Source: Mytilus galloprovincialis
Taxonomy: Eukaryota > Mollusca > Bivalvia > Mytilida > Mytilidae
DNA: 64,000 nt
Assembly (NCBI RefSeq): GCF_965363235.1
Contig: NC_134847.1
Span: forward strand, 74,158,268-74,222,267
Direction: 5' to 3'
The notes beneath the pieces were generated by a model. That model saw only the letters and a list, made by a program, of their open reading frames with translations. It did no database searches and had not been told where the DNA came from. Of this stretch, positions 1 to 12,340 are shown piece by piece. The first letter of the stretch is position 1, and the number at the start of each line of letters is the position of its first letter. The position numbers and the translations under genes were made by a program.

Positions 1-239
1 TTGATCTGTTGTTTAATTTTTTCGTGAATGACGTTATTCAAAGTATTCCAATGGACAATAATACTGTTTTAATGTAAATGGGGGAAAATAACTAATATTT
101 CTAACAAGACAAAAAATAGTCGTTTTCAGAAATGGTTGGCAACCTGTAATTAACCATTTTTTCTCTGACAACCATGAACAAGACTGAATTGTAAATTCAT
201 ATGCATATTTAGGCGTATTGCTATATTTCAATTGAAAGT

Positions 240-1544
240 TTTTGCACTCACAGAATAGGATTTATCAGCAAGGAACAAAGGCACTTTCTGCCTTATTCAA
301 CACTCTCTATGCGGGTTTATATTGACCGAAGTCAAGCATTTTTGTTTGTTTAACATTATGGTGGCCTCTATACTTAAATATGCGTCTCAAATTTGGGGAT
401 TTCATCGAGTCAAAGACCTAGAAGTCGTTCATAATCGTTTCTGTCGTTTTATGTTAAAGCTTGCTAAAAATTTACTTATCACCTTATTTTGTGGTGAACT
501 TGGTAATCTACTTGAAAATATGTTCATTTTTAAGGAAACATAGAATTATAAAATTTTTGTTGCATATACTATATATGATAAACCTAATATTGTATATGAT
601 ATTTATAGCCTCCCTGTGTATGAATTGACCTAGAGAAAATTAACGCAACATTTAGATATATAAAATGTCGCATTTCGAACGATTGTGAAAACTGTGTTAA
701 ATATAGAAAATTGAAAAATAATTTTTGTTAAGGAGATAACTAAAATTTTGAATAGCAATTTACTCACTAAACTACGTATTGGAACATTAAAACTGATTAT
801 ATAAGATCATACGGCTCGTTTTGACAATATTGTAATAGAACTTTGTATATTTATACGAAATACGAAATATTTTATTAAAGAAAGCTCAATTATGAACATA
901 ACCATTAATAGCATAGATACAAAAAAGAAGAAAGAAGAAAGAATTTGTCCTTTGTGCCTCATAGAAGTAGAAGATGAATTTCATTTCACTTTAAAATGTA
1001 CAAAACTAAATATAATTAGAGACCAACTGTTTTCCAAAATTAGTGAAATAGTTCCCTCTTTTTCAAATAGATAAATAATTTTATTAACCAATCATGGTGC
1101 CCAAAATTTGAGCTATACAATCAAATGAATTACAAAATAAAGCACAGAAAATGATTAGAATGATTAAAGTACATTTGAATGAATACACATTTACACTAAT
1201 TAACCAGATATAAACCAAGTTATTGACAAAAAATAGTTGTTATGGGTGCCACTGTGACCTGGAGAAGTATGACTAATGAAGAAAGATTTAAATTTTTGTA
1301 TACGTGTGCTGAGACTGATATAATTAGAATTATTGTTAAATTTATAAGCGACATGTACATTTCTAGAAATGCTTTATTAAGCACTAAATAACTTTGTGGT
1401 ACCACCTCCTCATATAATGTTTGTGAATTTGGTATGATATATAGATGTTTGTATGTTTGTGTATAACAAATTTGTATTGTCTTGGTATCAATCCTGTAAT
1501 TTTGGATTTTAAAACCAATAAAAATTACTTACTTACTTACTTAC
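240..1544 (+). mobile_element. Decayed 3' part of a non-LTR retrotransposon (LINE)
   Basis: This is the 3' end of a LINE-type element. Around 240-480 the frames resemble the end of a reverse transcriptase (ALSALFNTLY, then ILKYASQIWGFHRVKDLEVVHNRF split over frames). Around 750-790 LTKLRIGTLKL is readable. At 892-1074 a C-terminal knuckle of the type CPLC...EDEFHF...C follows. The last coding piece, 1269-1391, reads NEERFKFLY and ends in a stop. An AT-rich 3' UTR then ends in a short ACTT microsatellite (1527-1544), a usual LINE tail. The pieces lie in different frames, so it is a 5'-truncated dead copy with several frameshifts and stops. The clade is uncertain; the CPLC...EDEFHF end is common in invertebrate LINEs. 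Confidence 0.8.
1527..1544 (+). repeat. ACTT microsatellite, LINE 3' tail
   Basis: About four and a half ACTT units follow AAAACCAATAAAAATT and mark the 3' terminus of the LINE remnant. Confidence 0.75.
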
Positions 1545-2559
1545 AAAGAATAAACTACACAAGTATCAAGGTATATGTGTTCCAAGGGGAGTAACTCTAG
1601 TGTAATATAAGCAGCAAACAAAAATTTTACACTTATATTCTAAGTAAAAAACACATGTTTATGTACTCAGCTATACTTTTACATACATCAGTGTCTTCAT
1701 TACTTAACAACCACATAAACTGAGAATCAATATTTGTGGAATTAGTAATGTTTTTTTTATAAAACAGTTGTAGATTAACTCCTTCCTTAAATGAGAAAAT
1801 TTTTCACAACTTTATATGATCTTATATGCTGTCATAATAATTGTATTGAAACTGAGTACCATTTTGTTTTAGTATGCCATGCATTTAGAGCATTGAGGGT
1901 AACTATAGTTTTTACCATAAATATACTGGTTCATGGTAAACTATTTATTTACTAAATCGGCTTTACAACACATAGGTACAATGAGTAAATATACTAAATA
2001 TGAATCACAAGAATTAAAAGCTACGTTGTATTTCTTTTACATGTTAGGCTAGCTCAAAGAATTAAAATATGTGTAATTTCTTAATGCAGCATGTAAGTTA
2101 AGATTACAAATTATTATTGCAAGGCATCATAGCAGTTGTAGTTCTGTGCTTGTTATGACCTTATTGTGATGTTCTCTGCATGTCTACTGTCATTATTGTG
2201 TCTGTCATTATTATTTGTTCAAATTTTTTTAATGCTATAGCATTATGTTTGCTTCTGAAATAAAATAAATATTCATATTCAATAAAAATTACTATCACTA
2301 ACTTGAACTAATTAGTATTACAATGCTTTAATCAATATTAATTAGACAGACTGGTACTTATTATTTTATTATTTAATCTGAAGGGAATAAACAATTATAA
2401 TAATTAAATCAATTAAGAAATATATCATAATTAATGGAATAGATTTATAAGAGTAATTTTAGCAATTAACTTGTTCGAAAAGTAATATTTTCTTACACAA
2501 GTCTTACACGAGTATTGACACAAATAGTCTTACTTTCATTGAAAATTTTACTCACGATT
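1545..2559. other. AT-rich intergenic stretch, no feature seen
   Basis: I see no coding frame, tandem repeat or recognisable element between the LINE tail and the TATA box of the next gene candidate. Confidence 0.5.
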
Positions 2560-2561
2560 AA

Positions 2562-2573
2562 TGATATATAAAT
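2562..2573 (+). promoter_or_regulatory. TATA box candidate
   Basis: GATATATAAAT lies about 80 bases upstream of the ATG at 2648, which places a start site near 2590-2600 and gives a short 5' leader. The spacing supports a core promoter, but AT-rich surroundings make chance TATA matches likely. Confidence 0.4.
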
Positions 2574-2647
2574 TGCATTTTCTGCAGTAGTGAATATAGT
2601 TGAATTCGTTTATACTTTCACAAGTCGTTCACACTAATACGATAACA

Positions 2648-3088
2648 ATGTCTAAATTAGAAATTCTAAGATACCAGCTGTACGATCAGGAGAACTATTA
2701 TAGGTTATCTTGTTATCAACTATCCGTCCAAAATATTTACATTGAAAACTTGACCAAAAGATACGAAAGGGCAGACACTATTGGTCATTTGGCGCTAAGA
2801 TATTCTTTAAGGATGAGAATGGCCGTTGCAGAAGGTGTCCGAAACATGTATTACGAATTTGCAACAATGAAAGCCTTCAAGATAAACAGACTTCGGCAAG
2901 AGATATTAGTTGAACATGCGTTTGCAGATGACGACGAAGAAGAGGAAGGCACTGGAATCGCACGATTTGACTATCCAATGTATTTATCTGATTATGAAAC
3001 TGATGAATCTGACAGCGATGAAAGTAGAGACGATGAGGGGAATGAGCGAAGGGCCAACAACGAAAATGAAATTGATGAGCCAAGTTGA
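2648..3088 (+). CDS. Hypothetical protein with a helical body and very acidic tail
   Basis: I do not recognise this gene. The frame is open from 2600, but the ATG at 2648 has the better context (AACAATG, A at -3) and gives MSKLEILRYQ, a protein of 146 residues. Residues about 1-95 look helical and charged, with many Tyr and Arg residues (for example RYSLRMRMAVAEGVRNMYYEF). From about residue 95 the protein turns strongly acidic (DDDEEEEG, then DESDSDESRDDEGN) and stops at 3086-3088. No signal peptide or membrane segment is visible, so a cytosolic or nuclear protein is likely. A strong splice donor (CG/GTGAGT) lies 51 bases past the stop at 3140, so the transcript may be spliced in its 3' part or the true end may differ. 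Support is the long open frame in AT-rich DNA, its composition, and the TATA box. Confidence 0.5.
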   Translation: MSKLEILRYQLYDQENYYRLSCYQLSVQNIYIENLTKRYERADTIGHLALRYSLRMRMAVAEGVRNMYYEFATMKAFKINRLRQEILVEHAFADDDEEEEGTGIARFDYPMYLSDYETDESDSDESRDDEGNERRANNENEIDEPS

Positions 3089-5779
3089 AAAATTTTTAAA
3101 TCTTAAAAAAAAGGTGATAAGGAAAGCTAATAATGCACGGTGAGTCGTTCCAATGTTTAATACTATACCACGAATGAAGACAGTCAGCTTTGTAATTTTC
3201 TCAAATTTGAATAAATGTAACATACTAGAATAAACAAAAGCAAAAATGACAAATGTCAATTGAACCGAACCTACTTCCATATAATTGTTCCGTCAACTGA
3301 GGGGATTAAGAAGTTAAACTTCAAAAATGGATCAATGTCAAAACAAATGTTTCCTTTAATAATATTTCTAAAAAAAATAAATAGATGCTGTATATTTGGA
3401 ATCTTTAGGGATAAAATGGCAATTGGGTTGGTAAACAATTGTATGAGTTTATAAAAGATTGTTTTCTTGTTTGAGATGAATCTGTCACTTTTGTTTTTTT
3501 TTTTATTATCAATTAGGTTGATTTTGAAAGAACACCGACTAACACTCACCTTGGGAGCAAAGGAATAAAAGAGTTATTTAGAAGAATAGACGGATAAGTC
3601 AGAGACTCGACTATATGCAAATGCGCATTTCCATTGGGAACGTAAGAGTTTAAAAAAAGAAAACGAAGATAATTGCAGAATATATTATCCAAGAAGACGT
3701 AACTATATAGCGGACACACAATGAGAAAAAAAGGATGCTTAGTTTTTTTTTATATTAGCAGTTACTGAAATAAAAATAAATGAATACGAAACATTTGTTT
3801 GTTCTGTTATGTTTAAGGAAAGATAATAAAAAAAAACAAGTTGGAATTTTCTAGTAAATGTCGTCGAAATGTTTATTTCTATAACATCTGTTCATTGAAA
3901 TGTTTCATGATTTTTTTTTAAATCACAAGAAGTTGGTAAGTGAACAGTATCCAGATTTGTTGATATTTATTCTTTTTCTCACAGAAAACGCATCTATTGA
4001 TTCAAATTATCTTTATGTATTTATCGTAGGAGATGTAGACCAACTCGCATTGAAAAGGAAGACAAAGAATGTTTCGATCGTCTCAAATAGAAAGCAACCC
4101 AACGACACAAAAATGCGAAAACGAAAGACACGAAACCGGCTTTGGCGGTCAAAAGTAGTTGTGAAAGTTTTATTTAAAATGCATAAATAATTAACAGTAC
4201 AGATGGCTATATTCGGATTTAAATACTATGACAGGTTATTTTCACAGATGCTTCCTAAAACACATGTACTAATTGTCGCCGGACACCAAACAGACAGCAA
4301 ACAATCAACTGCACGCTAATCGCATTACCGCTGTAGTGCAATTCTTCCCAAAAGACACCGGTCGATGTCTTATTTAAAAATTTCACATGCATATATGAAA
4401 TACAGCTACAGACAGAACATATTATATTCACAAATACAGATACAATTAGATGTGTATGAAATGTTTACTCGAAAATAAAATTGAGGATTGGTTTAGAGGT
4501 AAACACAACGAGCAAATTACTTCAATACTACATTGCGAGCTTTCAATTTATATTCAAAACATTCCAGGAGCATCTGCACATAGAGCATCCATCTCCTGGT
4601 TGAACCGGTAAATATGTGGTGTTGGTATTGTATGATAAAGTTTGCTTCGACTTATTGTTTTTGATAGCCAATTTTCTTCCTGCGTTATCTAAGTAAAATG
4701 GTTTATTTTAAATTTTTTAAGTTACTTCGTAATTCAATAAGGCAGAAGTGGTCGAATGGACAGGCTAGAAAAAAAGAATATATCACCGGGGAATACTACC
4801 ACTGTTATCCACTCGAATACACATTGTTTCCTTTCGTAAAACAGATTATACCACCTGATACTCACCTCGGGAATATATTATTCTCGTCTTACACTTCTTG
4901 CTTGTCACAAAAGACATCTTAACAACGATTTAATGAATCACGATATCATTTCAAAGACATTCATATGTTGGGATGTAGCTATTTGAAGAAGAAAGCGTTC
5001 AATCATTCGTACTAGCTAATATCGAATAGTTCTGATATTTTGAAAATGGAGAAGGGAAATCATACGAAATAGATATCAATTAAGATGTCTTAAAAAAGAA
5101 AATGTATTGTATATATATTCATATCGAATCACTACTCGGAAGATGTACTTTATCGTTAGGACTATACGGAATCACTGCTCAGAAAATGTACTATACCGAA
5201 AATGAAGTATTCTTTATTTTATGTTCCATTTGTATGATATAGTGCAATAAACCCAAACAAACACGTATAATGGTTAAATTGAATTGAATTAAACAAGTAT
5301 TTATAAAATACTGGATGCATCCTGCATGTGACCTTTTCACAATATATAAGCCTGGTAGGGCGTCAGAAACTCAGTACACCAGCAACATCAACGTTGTACG
5401 AAAATGTGCAAAATGGGATTGTTTTTTTTTTTATTCAAAGTGTTTTATTCGCCGTGCTCATCATCAGGTTGTATATAAACTTCGAATTTTGAATGAATTA
5501 CACAATTGCGTTTCTATTTGAAGCTGACTTTAAAGTGTTTACCATTAGTCATTTAAATTGATTAAAAATTCATGTTCCACTTCCTTTTGAACTATTATTG
5601 TCTTTAAAAAATAGATAACCACTATAAAACTTAACTGACAATTTTTAATATTTCTTATTATTTAGACTTATTTTACGTCTTTTTCTTGCTGTTCGTCTTT
5701 TAGAAATCATTGTAAATAAGGAATATATTTTCATCATACAAAGCCCTGATTCCTCATACCGGTTTTTGCTACACTTAAG
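3089..5779. other. Intergenic region with one possible downstream exon
   Basis: This is mostly AT-rich sequence without a convincing gene. A possible small terminal exon lies at 4030-4090: an AG acceptor (TTTATCGTAG), then a 20-codon frame ending in a stop (RCRPTRIEKEDKECFDRLK). It would fit the donor at 3140 in phase, but in a different frame from the 2648 gene. Nothing else is seen up to about 5780. Confidence 0.3.
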
Positions 5780-5890
5780 GCCCTTTTGGTTGATCAGCGT
5801 TTGTGAGTTTTGGATTTATAAAATATTTTGGCCTCGAGCATCACTGAAGAGATATTGTTAAAATTAATGGGCATCTGGTGCAGTAAAATT
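5780..5890 (+). repeat. Degenerate copy of dispersed repeat family B
   Basis: TTTTGGCCTCGAGCATCACTGAAGAG and the following GGGCATCTGG resemble the better copies near 19.8-20.6 kb, whose core reads GACGAAACGCGCGTCTGGCG. It is strongly diverged. Confidence 0.4.
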
Positions 5891-5914
5891 GGTACCATTT
5901 ACTATAAAAAAAGA

Positions 5915-6395
5915 AAGAAGATGTGGTATGATTACCAATGAGACAACTGTCCACAAGAGACCAAAATGACACAGACATTAACAACTATAGGTCACCGTAC
6001 GGTCTTCAACAATGAGCAAGGCCCATACCGCATAGTCAGCTATAAAAGGCCCCGATATGACAATGTTAAACAATTCAAACGAGAAAACAAACGGCCTTAT
6101 TTAAATAAAAAAATGAACGAAAAACAAATATGTAACACAAAAACAAACGACAACCACTGAATTACAGGCTCCTGACTTGGGACAGGCACATAAATAAATA
6201 ATGTGGCGGGGTTAAACATGTTAGCGGGATCCCAACCCTCCCCTAACCTGGGACAGTGGTATAACAGTACAACATAAGAACGAACTATAAACATCAGTTG
6301 AAAAAGGCTTAACTCATCAGATGGACAAAAATACAAGTGGACGTGGACGGGTACTTGTACATCCCGACAACAAAAAGACACTAGGAACAGATCTG
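5915..6395 (+). repeat. Dispersed repeat family A, near-complete copy
   Basis: It starts with AAGATGTGGTATGATTACC and AATGAGACAACT. It then carries GGTCACCGTACGGTCTTCAA, GCCCATACCGCATAGTCAGC, a CAAACGAGAAAAC block, and a 3' half with TGTGGCGGGGTTAAACATGT. The same blocks recur in the same order near 13.4, 34.8, 43.4 and 59.5 kb. Class unknown; it carries no coding sequence, and the short frames inside are not genes. Confidence 0.8.
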
Positions 6396-7054
6396 AGAGT
6401 ACTAATATGTTTTACAAGATTTGGAATAAAGTGAAAAAACAATTGCAAAAGGGTCGCTGTCTAATATTTTGAAAAAAATCTATACGTAACTGTATTTTTA
6501 TTGTCATATGATACTCTTATATATTTTTGTACTTAACCAAGTTTGGTGTATGTGCGTAAATTTCGAATTTCGGAATTTAAAAAAACAAAACCGATTAGCA
6601 AAATTGTTCATGTGAACTTCAATATTTAGTAAATCTTCAGTTTGTATAAGGCTGTGTTCTTTCATACTTAAAATCAGATTTCGGTGTCTTATTTTCGGAT
6701 CGATACCAATATGCAACTAGTTTCCATAATTGCACTCGGTTTTTAATCGTGCAACTGTTTTTATTGTGTTTCAGTATCTTCCATACTGTATATAAGTGTA
6801 CGATTGTGTTTTTCTGTTTTAAAGAACATACTTGAGTTCATTAAAATCACACTTATTCCTACATTATTCAATAGATTCCCAAACACATTTTAACTTCCTG
6901 TTGTCTAGTTGAATATATACATATTTTAATGCACATATTTTTAAGGTCCCTTACAGTCCTTCGTGTAAAAGAAGATACACCAATCTTGCTTTTGTTTCCA
7001 ACATTGCTCTCGGATGAACAAAATAAGACTACACGTTCTTATATTGAGCGGTCT
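6396..7054. other. AT-rich stretch, nothing recognised
   Basis: No coding frame with supporting features and no repeat structure is seen. Confidence 0.5.
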
Positions 7055-7335
7055 TACTACTGTCAAGTAAGGAGCCTTTAATTCAGTGGTAGCTATTGGT
7101 TACCTTTTGTCTTAAAGTTTATTGTTCATTGTTTCTTGTTTTATCATTAATCGAGTTGTTGGTTTTCTCGTTTGAAATGTTTACATTTTGCCTTTTATTG
7201 ATTTCTCATCTTCGCTAGCCAAGAGTTACGATCCACTCGGAGAGGATCGTAACCCTTGGCTAGTAAAGATGTAGATTACTATAAGGGGTACTTTTTGCAC
7301 ATTCTTCAAGGCCGTACGGTGACTTAAAGTAGACC
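7055..7335 (-). repeat. Repeat family A, reverse partial copy, interrupted
   Basis: On the minus strand it matches the family A blocks (AAGGCCGTACGGTGAC at the right, TTGGTTTTCTCGTTTGAA and GGAGCCTTTAATTCAGTGGT at the left). A 63-base hairpin at 7208-7270 interrupts the family alignment. Confidence 0.6.
7208..7270. repeat. 63-base perfect-looking hairpin (small foldback)
   Basis: Arms of about 27 bases (CATCTTCGCTAGCC... and ...GGCTAGTAAAGATG, with GTTACGATCC against GGATCGTAAC) surround a short loop. It sits inside a family A copy, which suggests a tiny foldback or MITE insertion. Confidence 0.65.
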
Positions 7336-7340
7336 ACTTC

Positions 7341-8298
7341 TTTTTTTTTTGTCTCATTTGCAATTAATACAAAACTATTCTATCAATTTCAGATATGACT
7401 AGAAGATACCCGCGATATTGCGGTATAATTAGTGAAGTGTTGAAAAAGAGTTCTTCGCAAGTTGAAAATTGACTGAGAATGCGTGAAAGCGTATGACACG
7501 GATCGATAATGGTCTCCAAAATAGGATATTTTCTCAACAAATTGCGTTTTCTGTGGAAAATAGATTGGTTCAAAGACAAATTTAGGAAGCACAAAACACT
7601 ACATTTATACGTTATATCACATATATTCCCGACTATGTATAGTTTCAGAAGAGTTGCGACTCAATGAAATTGATCTCTTCCTTTAGTAGTATAGATAATA
7701 ATTCAGCGGCCGGTTCTTTATTCGTTAACCGATATTCAACATCTAATGCAAGCATTCGGTTTGAATTTCAAATATTCCGAGTCAAAATAAAAATGTGCAT
7801 ATTCGTTGACATAACACAGAGAAGCTGATAATACCAATGAAAAATCGTTTTCGAAACCTAGACCTCCAGCACTGTAGGCGAACACGCTCCAACAAGATCT
7901 CCGAGGCGCGTTGGCTACACTTCTCTGATTTTTCAATCTTTACCAGGATAATATATATATTAATTCCCCATCCTTCCGATTATTTGAATAATTTCTAGCT
8001 CATTTCTACAGATCAATTAGATTTACTATACTCGAGAAAAATAAGATGTGTTATACTTGCCAACGAGACAAGTACTATAAGAATCTAAAACAACTCAAAT
8101 GAAATGGATGTAAGCAATAGGCAATCGTTATGCCTTCAACATTGAGACAAACCATATCGTTTGTTACGAATGACCAAGATTTTAAATAGAATTATAAAGA
8201 TATCAACGAGTTCATTCTGTATAAATAAGGAGACGTATTGAATATTATATTTCATTTTGTGTTTCAATCAACAGAATATAGATCGGACACACCCGTTT
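7341..8298. other. Intergenic, no feature seen
   Basis: Short frames are present, but none has composition or motifs supporting a gene. Confidence 0.45.
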
Positions 8299-8395
8299 CA
8301 CAGGCACTTGTCTCAGAAAAAAAATTCCTGTATACCTTATTATAACAAGGTATACAGGAATATTTGTTCTGAGACAATTAAATTAAGTGCCTGTG
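8299..8395. repeat. Foldback element with CACAGGCACTT ends
   Basis: Outer arms CACAGGCACTT / AAGTGCCTGTG, then TGTCTCAGAA / TTCTGAGACA, then a perfect inner arm ATTCCTGTATACCTT / AAGGTATACAGGAAT make a near-complete palindrome of 97 bases. A related, worn foldback lies at 14463-14537. Confidence 0.75.
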
Positions 8396-8788
8396 ATCCG
8401 TTTCCAGTATCAAAGCTCAAACAGAATTACTTATAATCGTTTAATGCTTTTCTGTACTGATTAAAGTGACACTGACCATTGAAACGACATTAAAATGAAC
8501 ATTGGCAAATTGAAAATTCAAAAAAGACACACTTATAATTTATTTTCCACTCTTTATTGTTTGTTATGAGAATTTAGAACAACCTGCGTTTCGAAGACTT
8601 TTTTTTGTCATTGGATCTCATTCATGTTTTTGCAGCAGCTCCTTTTATTAACAAAATATATATAATTACCATCTACAAAATGTACACATTTCCGACAGCT
8701 AAGGGATGAACAAGTAGAACTAGCACAGTCAAGGCTTTAGTGTAAAACATCTTCATATACTAACCGATAACATAAATTGTTTTCGGAT
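8396..8788. other. Downstream flank of the TRIM gene
   Basis: This is AT-rich sequence 3' of the minus-strand TRIM gene. No other feature is seen. Confidence 0.4.
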
Positions 8789-10309
8789 TTAAGCCAAAAA
8801 CAAAAATCCTGGTATTTGCCCTCTACCTTTAATATAGCCATGTTGAAATGTGAATGTTACACCATGCGACTCTGCTGTCAATTGTTCCTCTTCGCCGTAA
8901 TGGAAAATACCTGATGGGGTCCGATTAATGACAACTTCATAATACGTAAAAGCTTTTAGATTAATAGGTTTGTCAAATTTCACTTCGATGATTTCCTCTT
9001 TAGCATCTTCCTTCTTTAAGATTTTACATTATTTAGCTAAAGTAGCGTTGTCGTAATTCAGACAAATTTCAACTTCATATTCTAATTCAGTCTTTGAACC
9101 GTACGAAAGAATTCCAAAAAATGAAATGTTGCTTGATGCCTGGAACGTTAGTTTATAGTCCCCCATATGCCAATAAAAATCACTTGTACCAAGTCTTTTA
9201 AATCGTTTGAAAGAATAAACCGATGTACTATTTATTTTCAGTTCACATTCGGATACATTGCATTTAACTTGAAGGGCATTTTGAAGATTTGAAATAAGAA
9301 CGTTTGGCAAATCTGTGACTTGTACGTGCATGGCATATTTTCTACGGTAATTCATATTTTCTTCTAAAAGAACTTTATGTTGCTTTATCTGCTTTCTAAT
9401 TTTATTGACTTCAATCATCGCCTGCGTTTCGGATGCTTTATCAAAACATACTTCTAAAATGGCCTTTTCATTTTCAACTGAGTGTTTGCAACCTTCAAAA
9501 ATACAAATAACTTGCTCTATTTTGTCCTTATTTTCGCTATAAGTTTTTGAAAGCTCATCCTTTCTTTGTCTTTCCAAAGTATTCACCGTAGATATCAAAT
9601 CCTTACAAATCTGTTCTAGTTTTTGCTGTTCATCTTTGTACTGTGCTTCTATTTCTGTTAAATGGTCTTTATTATAAATAATTATTGCTACTGAATCTTT
9701 AAGAATGTTTTCTAAATCATTCTTTACTAATACTGCGTCTTGAGAAGAGCGAAATCCTTTGGCAGCATCTACTATTGAAAGGACCTTATCACATTTTCTA
9801 TGTTGTATTGAAACGCACATAGAACAACATGGTTCTTCATGATCTTCACAGTATAGTTCCAAAGATTTGTTTTTGTGATCAGTGCAGCTATTTTTAAAGG
9901 AGTTTGCAGTGAGATCCTCAGATGAAAAAGCTCCAATTGTTTTCACTTCATGTTTTGTTTGAAATTTGACAGAGTTGTGATATTTTGTACATGTATCACA
10001 CAATGTGTCAGAGCATTCTACACAAAAATAACTTGCTTTTGACATTGTTTCTGCTCCTAACCTTTCGCACATCATACACAGTTTATTAGACCTCTGAACC
10101 TTTTGTGTATCCATCAGTCCAGAAATAAGAAAATTCAAAGGAAGCTGTGCAGCCCAATCTTGACTAGAAACATTTTCTTCTGGCACAACGACGGTTTGTC
10201 TGCAGATGGGACAAGACATATTTGATTTTTGTCCTTTTTCGAAACCGGAAGCTATATAAGTTGAAAGACAACCTTCACAAAATGTATGTAAACATGGCAA
10301 ATACTTTAT
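8789..10309 (-). CDS. TRIM-type protein (RING, B-boxes, coiled coil, PHR-like domain), large 3' exon with an in-frame stop
   Basis: This is a likely E3 ubiquitin ligase of the TRIM class, acting in the cytosol. The frame opens just after a plausible splice acceptor (AACATTAG at about 10310), and no good ATG precedes it. It begins inside a RING finger (YLPCLHTFCEGCL ... CPIC), so the first Cys pair must lie in an upstream exon, which I could not find. A B-box 1 (CMMC...CVEC...LCDTC), a B-box 2 (CTDHKNKSLELYCEDHEEPC...C...H) and a long coiled coil (about residues 195-315) follow. The C-terminal domain resembles a PHR domain: YEVEICL in the first half and GQIPGFLFLA at the end. A TAA at 9029-9031 interrupts this domain, yet the same frame continues for about 80 residues of matching domain sequence to the stop at 8789. 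It is a recent nonsense allele, an early pseudogene, or a base error. Confidence 0.85.
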
Positions 10310-11374
10310 CTAATGTTTACAATTATCTCCCTTTCTAAAGTTTAAAGGTTCAATAATACTTATCAGATAGTAGCCTAATATAAAAAAAAACCCATGATAT
10401 AACAAATTGGCACTTGCAATCATTAATCACCAATAAATGTTGTAAATTGTGTCGAGTTAGAGCTGTCCTTCTTAATTAAATTGATTATATATAGTGAACA
10501 TTTTTAGAAGTCGTTTTTTTTTAATTATTTGCATATATATATATACGAACATTTCGTAAGTTGCACTTTGTAAATACAACTGTCTCTCAAATCACTCCTC
10601 TTTTGGGGCGATATATAATATCCATAGATATATATGTTAATTTGTTTCATCTCACAGAAACATCACTTGGGAATATTACCATTATAGAAAAACATGATAG
10701 CGCCTAAAATTTAATTCTAAGGAGGTCCAAAAGTGGAGGTTAGGGGTAGTTTAGAATTTTAATATGAGTTAAAACTCTTAGAAGTACATGGCATATAAAT
10801 GTTGAAAATATGCCGCATAGCCCTATATTTTGACCTTTGAATAAAATAATAGTGCATATTAACTTTCCGTTCTGGGATATAATTTTTCAGGAAACTTCAT
10901 GATAGTAAAACTGTCTCATTTTTAGCTGCAAAGGGAGTTCCTATGGGAAATTGCATTATCTATATATTTACAGAATTGCAACCTGTAGAAATCAAACAGT
11001 TGTACTTATTGGGCAGATGTATTTTGATATTTTTTGTCGACCAAATACGTTTCAGTTGAAAAATGATTCTTGATCAGATAATTCTTCATCCGTTTCTAAA
11101 TAGAATCCATGTTCCAGCACATATTACTTGTTTCAAAATGGTTTCGTTATATCATATATGCTCTTTCGTCTACTGAATAGTTCCTTGAAAAAAATCTACT
11201 GGTTTTCTTCTTATTATTTTTGTTTCAAGTTGAAAGTAGTGATCCTATCTGTCTTAATATGAAATTTCTGTCACCTTGTTGCCTTTAAAGCGAACTGCAT
11301 GGCACATAAAAAGTACAACAAAAATACCGAACTCCTTGGTATATTGAAAAGGGGTAAGCGAAAAAGACTAACTA
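10310..11374. other. Upstream flank or intron of the TRIM gene
   Basis: AT-rich. I looked for the missing RING exon (CPIC...) on the minus strand and did not find it. No repeats are recognised. Confidence 0.4.
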
Positions 11375-11715
11375 TTAAAAGAATCCGTAACAAAACCAAA
11401 CGCTATCAACCAACGGACACAAGCGAAAACAACTGATATACTCCTCACTTGGTACACCATGCTATACTCCTGACTTGGCACACCACTTTCCAAAGAAAAT
11501 TGTGAATTAAACCTGTGTTCATACATATTTTTGTCGATCTTCATTGTTGTTTATTAATAAATATTAAAAAAATGAAAAATTACGTAGTTTAGCAATTATA
11601 CGCATGGATAAGTTCAAAAGGATATTCAGATTCTGTGAAAACGGACAGATTGATATAAGAAGATGTGGTGCGAGTGCCAATGAGACAACTCCTTATCCAA
11701 GTTACATATAAGCCA
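11375..11715 (+). repeat. Scraps of repeat family A
   Basis: 11375-11480 resembles the family A tail (CTCCTGACTTGGCACACC), and 11650-11715 its head (AGAAGATGTGGTGCGAGTGCC, AATGAGACAACTCC). The order is reversed relative to full copies, so these are separate fragments. Confidence 0.5.
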
Positions 11716-12340
11716 AAAACGTCACACCATACCCTTTATCGAGAGCAGTCTAAATCGATCAGGTTTAATTGACCCTTAAATGTGTCCGTAGGAACCTGTT
11801 GTAAAGCAAAATGTCTGCCACTATTCAACTTATAAGCAAACGATAGAAGGCCCGAGGGTTGACTGGAGTAGATACATATAATATATAATCTGTTGGTCTT
11901 CTTCCGATTGACAGTAAAACCCCAGCCAAAGTCATGAGTGACAGTCTCTTTCGACGTGCGGTATGTATAAATTCGTGAGTAGAGAGTGCCACACGTTCAT
12001 CACGTTAATAATCAATGTTACAATTTCTTTCTCCATATAATAAAGCCCTTTTACAGTGGTATTCCAAATGTCTCGACCTTCATTACGGTCGACCCCCTTT
12101 AATTGCAGAACGGTCAGAACCTACTTGTTGTAGTAATTGTTAGTTTGTTCTCGTCTTAAAAATGCATAAAATATTTGCCACTTGACGTTTATCAACAAAC
12201 TGTCAATCAATAACCCTCTCGTCGATCTGGGTGGTAACCAATTTGCAAACAAAGTAATAACATTAAATTTTATTTTTTCTGTTTTAACTATGGAAATTGG
12301 AAAACAGAATATAAACAATCAATTGCAACATCAAAATTTA
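11716..12340. other. Intergenic, nothing recognised
   Basis: No supported gene or repeat is seen before the SINE. Confidence 0.4.

Noticed and set aside
3260-3549. Opposed frames of 64 and 92 codons
   Set aside because: No motifs, unremarkable AT-rich composition, and no gene signals nearby.
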